Of a stretch of DNA of 64,000 nt, positions 53,569 to 63,600 are shown in pieces (the first letter of the stretch is position 1; every line of letters starts with the position of its first letter). The DNA is from Helicoverpa zea (taxonomy: Eukaryota > Arthropoda > Insecta > Lepidoptera > Noctuidae): the NCBI RefSeq assembly GCF_022581195.2, contig NC_061473.1, forward strand, positions 7,564,001 through 7,628,000. Direction: 5' to 3'. The notes beneath the pieces were generated by a model. The model ran no database searches, had not been told where the DNA came from, and saw only the letters and a list, made by a program, of their open reading frames with translations. The position numbers and the translations under genes are program-made.

Positions 53569-56500
53569 CTAAACGTATTCTGTATACTTGGACATTTTGT
53601 TCTTGAACAAAGACCCGGAGTCGTACCCCTCCATGTACTTGAATTTAGGGTGAGCGTCAATTACCTGGAAATCAGACAAAAATCATTATTATTATAAAGA
53701 GATATCATTAAAGAACTTGTATTTTCTCAGCATGGATTAGTTGTCTGTGAATTGTAATTCATTTGAATGTCATTCATTAAACAAATATCATATGAAAGAA
53801 AGAAAAACAGTTTAATTGCGCAAAATATAGGACGCATAAATGCCCCTAACAAGATGAGCATAATATGGATAAAAAGATAAAAAGAACATAACACAAATTT
53901 AAGGGAAAATATGCGTCCTAAAGCGCGCAATACGGCCCTCGCTCAGCATAATGCTGCGACCCGAAACGAGATAGAGTCCCAGCGCTGGTTTTCAGCGATA
54001 GCCGGTGCTACCGCGATGACGTCAACCATCATATGAATGTTCCTCTTGGAAACAAAATGAATTGTTTATCATTGAACAGCCAAGCATTAACAGTATTTTT
54101 TCTCCCCCAAACTACAGGAGATACAGCTTTTTAAAATTTATACATATGTTATGTATACTTATGTATATGTATACCATCTAAGGGTCAATTCCCACTGAAA
54201 GAGCAGCGGCCGGCAGCGGCCGTAAGAGCACGGAAAATGTAAGAGCGCGGCGCGGTGCGGCGCCGCGCGGCCCGCCGCCCGCCGCTGCTCTTTCAGTGGG
54301 AATTGACCCTAATTATAGCGATAATTAAACCATTTTCACTTGTCAAATCGCTGATATGACCAATGGGCGGCAAGTATACGGCCGGTTATGGTTTGGTCAT
54401 CGTTATAGTTAAATGGTGTAACTCACCCATAGTTAGAATTATTTGGTGGGGAGATCTGTACAGGTCTATAGGTAGCCAAGCAACTTACAATCTGCCTTTC
54501 GTAAGAATCATCAGCACTGGTGATCAGTTCCGGGACATCCAACTTGGGTATACCGAAGAGGTTCATGAGGAAGTACTTCTGGTTGGTATAGATCATGCGC
54601 TGGTCGGCCCACTCCACTTCGCGGGGCAGACGCCAGTCTTTCATCTTGGGGTCCTCTCGCTCCGTGTACTGGTCAAAGTTCAGACGCTCAATGTCTTCAA
54701 CCACCTGTGTAGGGAAATTAACATCACTACTTAGTCAACAAAAGTTAGGATCTTCAGTAAGATTTTTATGGTGAGTTGAGCCATTTAACAACGATAAATC
54801 ATTTGAAGTTGTCAAATTGGTGATTTGACCAATAGGCAGCAAATACACGACTGATTATGGTTTGCTTATCATTATAGTATAATGGTGCAAGTCATCCTTA
54901 AAATTAAAGGATTAACTTTTGTGAGAATACATTAAATAAGTACGAAAGATACCTCTGCCACACTATCGGCACTATATAAGACCTTTGCCAAATTTTCCTA
55001 CATTTATTTTGTAATGTTATACAGTTACTGCAACCAATGCAACTTTTCTAAGTTTGTATGTACTTTCTAAGTATATCTTAGACACCAATGACTGTGTTTC
55101 GGATGGCACGTTAAACTGTAGGTCCCAGCTGTCATTGAACATCCTTGGCAGTCGTTACGGGTAGTCAGAAGCCAGTAAGTCTGACACCAGTCTAACCAAG
55201 GGGTATCGGGTTGCCCGGGTAACTGGGTTGAGGAGGTCAGATAGGCAGTCGCTTCTTGTAAAGCACTGGTACTCAGCTGAATCCGGTTAGACTGGAAGCC
55301 GACCCCAACATGATTGGGAAAAAGGCTCGAAGGATGAGGATGACAGTTACTGCAACCTCGGACTACGTCACCAGGAACACAATTTGTTTGCAGACATTGC
55401 TACTGGCATTGTTGCTCCTGTATAGGCCTTGTTAGCCATCAGCACAAGTGCCAAAATCAAACAACTTGACACAGATGCAGCTTTCATAATTTTTTATAGA
55501 TAGATCTCTCTATGGCTTTAAGGTTGGCTGTAAGAGAACCCAGTTCTGGGTTAAGCTCTCCGTTGTGCATAAACTGTCTTTAATATTTTTATGTTTATTG
55601 TTAAATGTGTAATAAAGAATAAATAAATAAATAGAAAAGACCATTGAGGTACAGATACTAACCACTTCGACCTCACCACCACCGCTCCAGTCGTACACAA
55701 GCAGCTCAGCGTGGGTAGAGATGTCACGCAGGTACTTGTTCTTGTACTGACGCTCAACCTCCGTGAGGAAGCCTTTGGTAAGGGCACGGCCGCTCACCTC
55801 ATGCTCCAGGTTGCGTTTCTTAATAGCATCTTGCACCTGGAAATTGAAAATTATTTTTTTTAATTGGGTTTAAATACACAAAACAACATGTAGGAAATGG
55901 TGAATGGTTGGTGGTGTCTTTTGTTTTTGCGATTGCAAAGTGCTGATTTTTGCCTAATTTGGATAAATGATTTTAAGTTTGTGCAGTATGATTTTGTCAT
56001 GTTTATGCGAGTTTTATACACTTTATTGTTCAGTGAATGTGTGTGTAATTTATTTTTTTATGAGGAGGGGGCTACACAAAAGAACAAACGTTTATATGAA
56101 ATTCTTAAACATTAAACTGTAGGGCCCAGCTGTCATTGAACACCCTTGGCAGTCGTTACGGGTAATCAGAAGCCAGTAAGTCTGACGTCAGTCTAACCAA
56201 GGGGTATCGGGTTGCATGGGTAACTGGATTGAGGAGGTCAGATAGGCAGTCGCATCTTGTAGGTACAGCATTGGTACGCCGCTGAATACGGTTAGACTAG
56301 AAGCCGACCCAAACATAGTTGGGAAAAGGCCTCGGTAGATAATGATGATATAGTTCAGAACATAGGTAATAATGAAGTAAAAATAAATTGATATGTGAAC
56401 TAAGATAAAATGATATAATGAAGAAACAGTCTGTTCAAAAAATAATGATCAACACTACTAAAAATAAAAAAGGAAGAGTATAAAACTAGATACTTACTTT

Positions 56501-57199
56501 GCTCACTGGCAAGTCCAAATAGACAACTAGATGTGGGCGCATCAGTTCCTCAAGGGTGTTAGCTCTCAGCTCATAGTACACAGACCTCACTGCCTTGCTG
56601 AGGAACTTCTGTTTGTACATGGCCTCCAGAAACACAAAGTCGGAGTAGGGAGACCTCTCCAACACGACTCCCTGGCCAGTGTTCAACAAATGCGCCAGAG
56701 CATCAATGTATTGACTGTACCTAGCTATGTACATCATGATCTGGAAGTTACCAGCTAGACGGTGGTCTGGCGTCAAGTTGAAGTTGACATGATCGAAGGT
56801 CCTAGTATCTTCAGGAATCTGATCGTCGAACATACGCAAATCACAGCCATTCGGCCTTTTGTAATGGATGTCCATGTTCGCTTCAGGGAAATGCTTCATG
56901 CCCAAGTCTTCAGCGAGTGCAGCCGCGAACTGGGTCTTACCAACAGCGACAGGGCCTTCAACGACCACAACTTTGGTGTTCTCGTCGAACCTGTGGGTCG
57001 TACGGTCGAAAAGACTTCTGAACCAGGTGTAGTCCTTATTAACGTAGTCGAAGGGTGCTGGCTTCGGCGGCGGGCACGGCAATGAAGCCCTGAGCGCCTT
57101 GCCAGCGATGCCGCGGTTCTGCACGAACGTACATGCCGCTATTTTACATCCCTGGCCAGGGGAAATGATTTTCACAACACCGACTTTTAGCAGCGACAT
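53569..57199 (-). CDS. ND-42: NADH dehydrogenase (ubiquinone) 1 alpha subcomplex subunit 10, mitochondrial (ND-42)
   Basis: This is an accessory subunit of respiratory complex I, related to deoxynucleoside kinases. Exons on the minus strand: 57199-56498, 55836-55663, 54704-54489 and 53664-53569. All are in phase 0 with gt...ag borders, giving 395 aa. The N-terminus (MSLLKVGVVKI...) is basic and suits a mitochondrial presequence. VVVVEGPVAVGKTQFAAALA is the kinase-like P-loop region (about residues 75-95), and GVVLERSPYSDFVFLEAMY is the DRSP-like block. The last exon reads VIDAHPKFKYMEGYDSGSLF. The start is the first ATG. The introns hold SINE copies and MITEs. The gene is divergent with PNO1 and convergent with GSS. 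Confidence 0.93.
54182..54309. mobile_element. 128-bp GC-rich MITE with TAA duplication
   Basis: gggtcaattcccactgaaag and its mirror ctttcagtgggaattgaccc form perfect 28-bp terminal repeats. TAA flanks both sides (54179-54181, 54310-54312), a Harbinger-type target duplication. The centre is almost pure G+C. It lies next to or inside the family C repeat at 54313 in ND-42 intron 3. Confidence 0.8.
54313..54429. repeat. TIR repeat family C, copy 2
   Basis: ttatagcgataattaaacca, tgtcaaatcgctgatatgac and the right end tatagttaaatggtgtaac match the copies at 32301 and 54769. The left end is missing, probably displaced by the GC-rich MITE. It ends in ND-42 intron 3, some 60 bp from the donor at 54488. 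Confidence 0.6.
54769..54899. repeat. TIR repeat family C, copy 3
   Basis: ggtgagttgagccatttaac at the left faces ataatggtgcaagtcatcc at the right, with ttgtcaaattggtgatttga in the middle. It lies in ND-42 intron 2. Confidence 0.6.
55028..55343 (+). mobile_element. tRNA-derived SINE, copy C (5' truncated)
   Basis: It starts within the body (caatgcaacttttctaagtt) and runs to the tail accccaacatgattgggaaa, aaggctcgaaggatgaggat. The tRNA-like head is missing. It is antisense to ND-42 in its intron 2. Confidence 0.7.
55500..55632 (+). repeat. LINE-like 3' tail
   Basis: ctctctatggctttaaggtt, ggctgtaagagaacccagtt, gttgtgcataaactgtc and a final aataaagaataaataaataa resemble the 3' UTR of a Jockey/RTE-type LINE. 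No coding remains. It ends 30 bp from the ND-42 exon boundary at 55663, and the intron keeps its splice site. Confidence 0.45.
56113..56348 (+). mobile_element. tRNA-derived SINE, copy D (5' truncated)
   Basis: It begins ttaaactgtagggcccagct and ends agccgacccaaacatagttg, ggaaaaggcctcggtag. Several substitutions and a small insertion relative to copies A-C mark it as older. It lies in ND-42 intron 1, antisense to the gene. Confidence 0.7.
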
Positions 57200-57877
57200 T
57201 TTGATTCGAGGTATCTCCTGTTGTACGATACCTAAAATAGAAGATATTTTATTCGATTTCAGTTAAGCAACGCATTATTTAATGAGATTTAATAGCGAAA
57301 TCCTTACCTTCAAATCAACTCATAACAAAAATTAACCCTGTGACATAACCATTCACAAATGGAACGTTCGAATTATCAGCTGTCAATCACTGCCATTTTG
57401 GATTTCCTACATTTTCGATTTTACGAACGCAGCTTATTTAGTGTTGTGCCTTTACAGTTGACACCGTAAAAAGAAAAAAGAATAAACCGATACCATGTTT
57501 CAGAAATATTGTGACGGAAAATGTTTTGTAATTTATTTCTATGGCGTTTGGCTGTTAAATATTGATTCGAAAAAGCGTGATAGTTTACGAGTTCGTTTTT
57601 AACTTTAATTTAAATGTATACCAGTCTGTTTTACTAGGATAGTTTTTGATATTTATTGAAAATATCTTTGTAAATATCAATGTAAATAAAAAAAAAACAT
57701 TCCCGTCTCTAAAAAGAAAAGTAAATTGAACTGGCAATATGCACAAATACACGTCAAAGTGACAATAATAACATTAAAATTAAATTCTTTTTAATCTGTG
57801 CATCTATTAAAAGCCATGTGAGAATTTATTTTGCAACAAAATATCTTGAAATACGCTTGAAAAATAAACATTACAAA
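57200..57877. promoter_or_regulatory. Shared intergenic region of ND-42 and PNO1 (divergent promoters)
   Basis: The two start codons are 678 bp apart and point away from each other, so both promoters and 5' leaders must lie here unless a far upstream exon exists. No TATA box or known site is claimed. Apart from AT-rich stretches and a poly-A run near 57690 no repeat is seen. Confidence 0.55.
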
Positions 57878-60389
57878 ATGACTGAAGAAAAGGAGTTGAA
57901 GATGGACACGACTAATATAAATGTGGATGAGTTTCTGCCTGCTAAGAAGACGGTGAAGCTGAAAAATATAAAGCGAAGAGCAGTCTCAGAATCTGGTGAT
58001 GGCATGGAAATTGAGGAACACAACGGGATCCAGGGGAATGCTAAACACAGTCGTTCAAAGCCAAAAAAGAAGAAGAAGAATGCTGAACCGAACGAATCTA
58101 AAGAGAATATGCGAAAAATTCCAGTACCAGCTCACAGGTATAACCTCAAATTAGTCTAAAATAAATATCGTAGGACAGGTATTTTATTTTAACAGATGTT
58201 CGTATGCATTAGCAATAGTGTGTGGAAAGTCAGAATAAAGTTAGTAAGCAATCATGTAAAAATAGCAATTCAGCATAAATAACATATTTACTTAAAATTA
58301 AAAATAACACCAAAAGTTATTAATTCAGAATCATTACTGTTACTATCGTTGTATTATTGTTATTAACAGCTATTAATGGCAATAGAGATACAAAAATATA
58401 GAAAAAACCATGACTAACATTCCTTAATATTGTTAATTGGAAACATCATACAACTATTTGACATGGAATATAGGATTCTGAATCATTAATCACATATACC
58501 ATCAACCACCAAGTCACCAATATAGGAAGTTGAAGTGGCAATGGGCAGGCCATATTGCTCGCAGAGCAGATGGCCGATGGGGCCAAAAAGTGCTGGAGTG
58601 GAGACCACGGATTAGCAAGCACAGCGTAGGACGTCCACCAACGAGGTGGACAGACGACCTTATAAAGGTCGCCGGAAGATGCTGGATGCAGGTCGCTTCC
58701 AACAGGTATCTGTGGAGATCTAAGGGGGAGGCCTATGTTCAGCAGTGGACGTCCAGCAGTGGATGATGATGATACCATCATGTGTCTAGCCTATTCTGAG
58801 CTGGGGTCTACATCAAACTAGTGTTCTACATCAAGCAACTGCCTATCTGACCTCTACAACACTGCTCTGCCTTACTCAGAAGCTATTCTATCTCAAATAC
58901 ATTACTATAGTTCGGCCATTCAGAGAATGCGTTCCTGACACGTCGCGATTGAACTGACGACGTAACTTTGCAATGGCGTTGCAGTTACGATAAAAATATT
59001 TTTGCTGGTTGTTTACCGTTTTAACAATTGAGGAGCATTAAAACAACATTATTATATCAATAATCAATGAATGTTATTACGTCGTCAGTTCAATCGCGAC
59101 GTGTCAGGAACGCATTCTCTGAATGGCCGAACTATAACTAAATGATTTATCTCATTTACAGATACACACCATTAAAGGAGAATTGGTTAAAAATATTCAC
59201 TCCTATTGTGGAGCACCTGCTGCTTCAAGTGAGGTTCAACACAAAGACTCGTAATGTTGAGATCAAAGTGGGACCGGAGACCAAGGACATTGCTAATTTG
59301 CAGAAGGCTGCTGATTTTGTTAAGGTAGTATATTATACTAAATGTGGTATGGGCATCTGATGCAGAGGAATGAGAGTCATGTTGTGAGGAAGGTGATGAG
59401 TATGAACGTGGACGGATATAGTGGAAGAGGAAGACCAAAAAAACGATGGATGGATTGTGTGAAAGTAGATATGGTAAGAAAGAAAGTTACTTGTGAGATG
59501 ACGGCAGATAGAAGAGTATGGAAGAAGAAAACATGCTGCACCAACCCCAAATGAAATTGGGATAAGGGCAGGAGGATGATGATGATGATGAGTATATTAT
59601 ACGAAACTAATATAATAAACAGGAAATATTCGTTTGTCTGTTTGAATCCTGAAGGCTCCAAAACTACTGAACTGATTTGAAAATTGTTTCGCTGTTGGGA
59701 TGCTTGACTAATCCCAGGCCTGAGGATATATTTACCTGGGTAGTTCCCTTGGGATATGAGTAAAATTGTGAGAAACAGCTAGTAATATTATATTTTTGGC
59801 TTTTATGTTAGGTAAAAATAGTATATATGGTAAGGCAATATTAGAAATTTCAGGTTGACCAGCATGTGTGTGCAATCATAGTTTTTTTTTTCAAATTTTA
59901 TTAAGCCGAGAGATTAGTTGTGACCTCCAAAAAATTATTAACTTTTGCCTTGTGCTAGGAGCATGTTATTTATCAATAGACTTAAACACCCTTATTCTTA
60001 GCTCAAAAACGTTGCAATGAATAAAAAACGTGTTTTATTTACAGGCCTTCCTCTATGGTTTCGAAGTGGACGACGCCCTCGCCCTCCTTCGATTAGATGA
60101 CTTATTTGTTGAATCATTTGAAGTAAAAGATGTTAAAACTCTAAATGGTGACCATCTCAGTCGCGCTATTGGTCGCCTCGCCGGAAAAGCAGGCAGAACA
60201 AAATTCACCATAGAGAACGTCACTAAAACCAGAATAGTGTTGGCAGACTCTAAAATTCACATCCTTGGCAGTTACCAGAATATTGCATTGGCAAGAAGAG
60301 CGATATGCAACCTTATCATGGGTTCACCTCCTTCGAAAGTTTATGGTAATCTAAGAAATGTTGCCAATAGGGTCGCTGAGAGATTTTAG
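57878..60389 (+). CDS. PNO1: RNA-binding protein PNO1 (partner of NOB1, small-subunit assembly)
   Basis: PNO1 binds pre-18S rRNA near the cleavage site of NOB1 in the nucleolus and cytoplasm. Exons 57878-58137, 59162-59324 and 60045-60389 have gt...ag borders; phases fit (AG/A codes Arg) and give 255 aa, the usual length. The N-terminus is acidic, then Lys-rich (SRSKPKKKKKNAEPN). The conserved part begins KIPVPAHRYTPLKENWLKIF. The KH-type domains include ADFVKAFLYGFEVDDALALL, GDHLSRAIGRLAGKAGRTKF (GxxG loop) and VYGNLRNVANRVAERF at the end. The start is the ATG at 57878. A poly(A) signal (aataaa) follows at about 60395. Intron 1 holds a LINE scrap and a MITE ending 27 bp before exon 2. Intron 2 opens with an RTE-like scrap. 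Confidence 0.95.
58514..58776 (+). mobile_element. LINE C-terminal fragment in PNO1 intron 1
   Basis: The frame from about 58524 reads KLKWQWAGHIARRADGRWGQ, then VGRPPTRWTDDLIKVAGRCW and GEAYVQQWTSS before a stop and a gatgatgatga tail. This is the well-known C-terminus of endonuclease-reverse transcriptase LINEs in moths. The RT core is absent. Confidence 0.75.
58908..59134 (-). mobile_element. 227-bp TIR element (MITE family A), copy 2
   Basis: It has the same length and termini as 15474-15700 but lies in the opposite orientation. It is flanked by TA (58906-58907, 59135-59136). Its right end lies only 27 bp before PNO1 exon 2 (59162), so the branch point is either in the remaining ataactaaatgattta or inside the element. 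Confidence 0.9.
59339..59589 (+). mobile_element. RTE-like LINE C-terminal fragment in PNO1 intron 2
   Basis: It reads MWYGHLMQRNESHVVRKVMS, YSGRGRPKKRWMDCVKVDM and KKKTCCTNPK, then the tail ccaaatgaaattgggataag, ggcaggaggatgatgatga. It starts 15 bp after the exon 2 end at 59324. The tail resembles that of the SINE copies in this window. Confidence 0.75.
59598..59783 (-). repeat. Helitron-like or related fragment (antisense)
   Basis: aatattcgtttgtctgtttg, aatcctgaaggctccaaaac, tactgaactgatttgaaaa and gagaaacagctagtaatatt are typical of antisense copies of small lepidopteran Helitron-like elements. The ends are not certain. Confidence 0.45.
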
Positions 60390-60652
60390 TTGTAAATAAA
60401 AGTTATATTTATAAATTATGTTTTTATTTTTACCTATTTAATTGCATATCTTACATGTTATACATATTTATCAGTGGAATGATTAAAAAACTAAGTAATA
60501 ATACAATATTCAAATCTATGTGTACTATCGACCAATAACCTATATGACGAATTTTAGTCCGTATATAGTATGTATATGATTGGTGCTAAGAAAATTTGCT
60601 TCAGGTGGGTCATAAATGTCATTGGCGGATAGTACAATTATTATTCGTGGTA

Positions 60653-63600
60653 CTACAGGAGTATTTTGTATTTAAAATGTCTTGGTACTCGCGAGATGAC
60701 GAGGCGGGCGTCGTAGCTGAGTGAGGCGAAGGTCCAGGGCTCCGCCGCACTCCACTCGGCACAGTACACCGAGTCTTCATGCTGCTCATATGACTGTAAG
60801 ACGCCATCTTCTAAGCTGTTAGAAAAATTAAAGGTTTATTAATATTTTTAAAACAATTACAGTCAACTTCGGGTCAGTGGTAATAGTTTTATAGGAAAAT
60901 CGTACTTATTACTATTGAGTTACGGTGCATGATAGTTACCACTGATGTGCAGTCTACCGTACGAGTACAAAACATTTTTTTAAACAGATTTTATCCTGAT
61001 AGGATAGAGGTAATGTCAAAATAGCTACATACACTCAATCTATACTAATATTATAAAGCTGAAGAGAAAGTCATCTCAAGAACTACTGGTCCGGTTTGAA
61101 AAATTATTTCAGACATAGATAGCCCATTCATCGAGGAAGGTTAATCACGCCAAGACTAATAGGAGCAGAGTACGACGTAGGGGAGTTCATACAGTGTACA
61201 TAAGGAAATACATAGGGGATAGGGGAGTTAATAGAGTGTACAAAAGGAAATATATAAGGGAGTTCATAGAGTGTACATAAGGGAGTTCATAGTGTACATT
61301 AGGAAATACATAGGGGAGTTCATATAGTGTAGGTACATAAGGGAGTTCATAGTGTAGATAAGGAAATACATAGGGGGTTCATAGAGTGTACATAGGGGAG
61401 TGCATAGAGTGAACTTAAGGAAACACTTGTTATAAAGTATGTACTTTCTAAGTATATCTTAGACACCAATGACTGTTTTTCAGATGGCACGTTAAACTGT
61501 AGGTCCCGGCTGTCATTGATCTTGAGTTTTGAGTGTTGAGTATCCATATTTTGCTGATTTTAAGGCGGATAAAAAAAAACAAATTACTGATGATGCTATG
61601 GTATATGATTCTGTTATGGTATGTTAATGATTCTGGACCATTTTTTTTTGCACTGCTTTAAATTAATTCCTGTATATAAGCTGTTGATTTGCATCCGTGC
61701 CATATTCAAGGACGTAATTATGCTAATGATTCTCGAGTTAGTTACGTAGTTAGTTACGTAGAGAGAAAGTTACGTAACAATTTTTTTGTTGACCAAATCA
61801 ACAAAAAAATTGTTACGTAACTTTTTTTTTTCGGAATTCCGTCAATGTCATCTAGCCGTATTTAAACTTGGCGCCTTAAAACCGTGTTGCGCCCTCACAT
61901 AAACGCAAACACAAAGCATAAGCAGCGATCATTCATAAAATAAAATTGTATTACTTCTGAAATACTACGACATTGCAATGACAAAAAAAGCAGTGCATAT
62001 TAGCTATTTCCCGTCTACTGTAATTGCAATAGATTATTTACGTATTTTATGTCCTCCTCCTGCGATATGGCACGAATGCAAATCAACACTTTGTATAAAA
62101 GTAGGTATAGTTACCGACACGGATATTGAGCTCTCGGCGGAAAAGTGGGGATCGCTTTGCGCACTGTACACATAAGGCAATAAACCAATAAATCGCTTCT
62201 GCGCAGGTGAAGGTGAGGGCTCAATATCCGTGCCGATAACTATATACATACAGTTGCGTTGGGCGTTTCTCATCGTCGTTGTCGGTACAGAGGCTGGCGG
62301 CGGCTGTGAGCAGCGCCCGCGCGTCCGAGCTGCCCGTCAGCAGCAGCTGCTCGTGGTACGTGTTGTAGCGAACCGTCCACACCCTGCCGAACACGTAACA
62401 ACAAAATAAAAAAACACTTTATCAAAGTAGACTGAAAAAAAAAAATTAAATGAGCAAAAAAATCACGTTTCTTGTATGGGAGCCGCCTAAAATATGTATT
62501 TTATTTTAGTTTTCAGTATTTGTTGTGATAGCGGCAACAGAAATACATCATCTGTGTAAATTCTAACTATCACGGTTCATGAGATACAGCCTGGTGACAG
62601 ACGGACGGACGGACAGAGGAGCGAAAACCTTTACCCTTTGGGTACGGAAACCTAAAAAAGAAATAGTTTAAAAAAAACTAAAAAACACGCTTTTTGTTAC
62701 ATTTCTTAGCTAGCGATGTATTGTCATCAGAACTCAGAGCGTATGCAAAATTTCATCCCAATCGAAGGCCGGGAAGTGGGTCAAATTGAGATTTCAAGAT
62801 TTTCTTAAATACATAGTTACAAGTGCAGCTAAGTGTGTTAAAAACAGCACATACATGAGAAAGCCCCAAAAACGCCCACCCTTCACCACATCCTATGTGT
62901 TATTACTTACTGGGAAGAAGTGGTGCAACAAACTCCCCAGCAACACGTCTGTCTTATCGATTAGTTACGAGTGAACTAACGGAGCGTTCGGGTTCTTTGA
63001 GACATCTATCAACGATTTTTGGTATTGCCTAATAAAATGGGCGGGTTTCAACTATGCGATAGATATAATTTTGGTTAGTGGCTGATGCGATAAACGACAA
63101 AAGCCCTAAGGGGTAGATGCTATAAAGGACTTACCAATGCGAATGGTCGGTCCTACTGAATATAGGTTCCTTCCCATTTCTGTAGTCCCAAATGTTGAGA
63201 GCCGCGTCGTCGCCTGCCGTGGCTAGATGAAACTGCCTAAAACAATAAAACAAAAATTAAATAAGTATGCTATAATTACTTTAAACTTTTCAATTACAGT
63301 GTTCAAAAGATTTTGCGTTGAGATTATAAAAAAAAACGTAAGAGTTTTTTGACCTCATTATGTCAGTGACTATACTAATTTGGGATTGAAAGATAATGAT
63401 AATTTAGTATTATGTTCTACCTATATACGTTTTACATAATCTTTTCATTGATTTTACTATCACAAAATCGAATGAAAAAAAAAACTATACATATAAACAG
63501 TTTTATAACGACAGACAATTTATGTTGGTGGGGAGTGTATTGCGCCACTTCTTCTCAGCAAAAACACATGGTAAGTGGTGTAGGGGGTTCTTTTGTCTGA

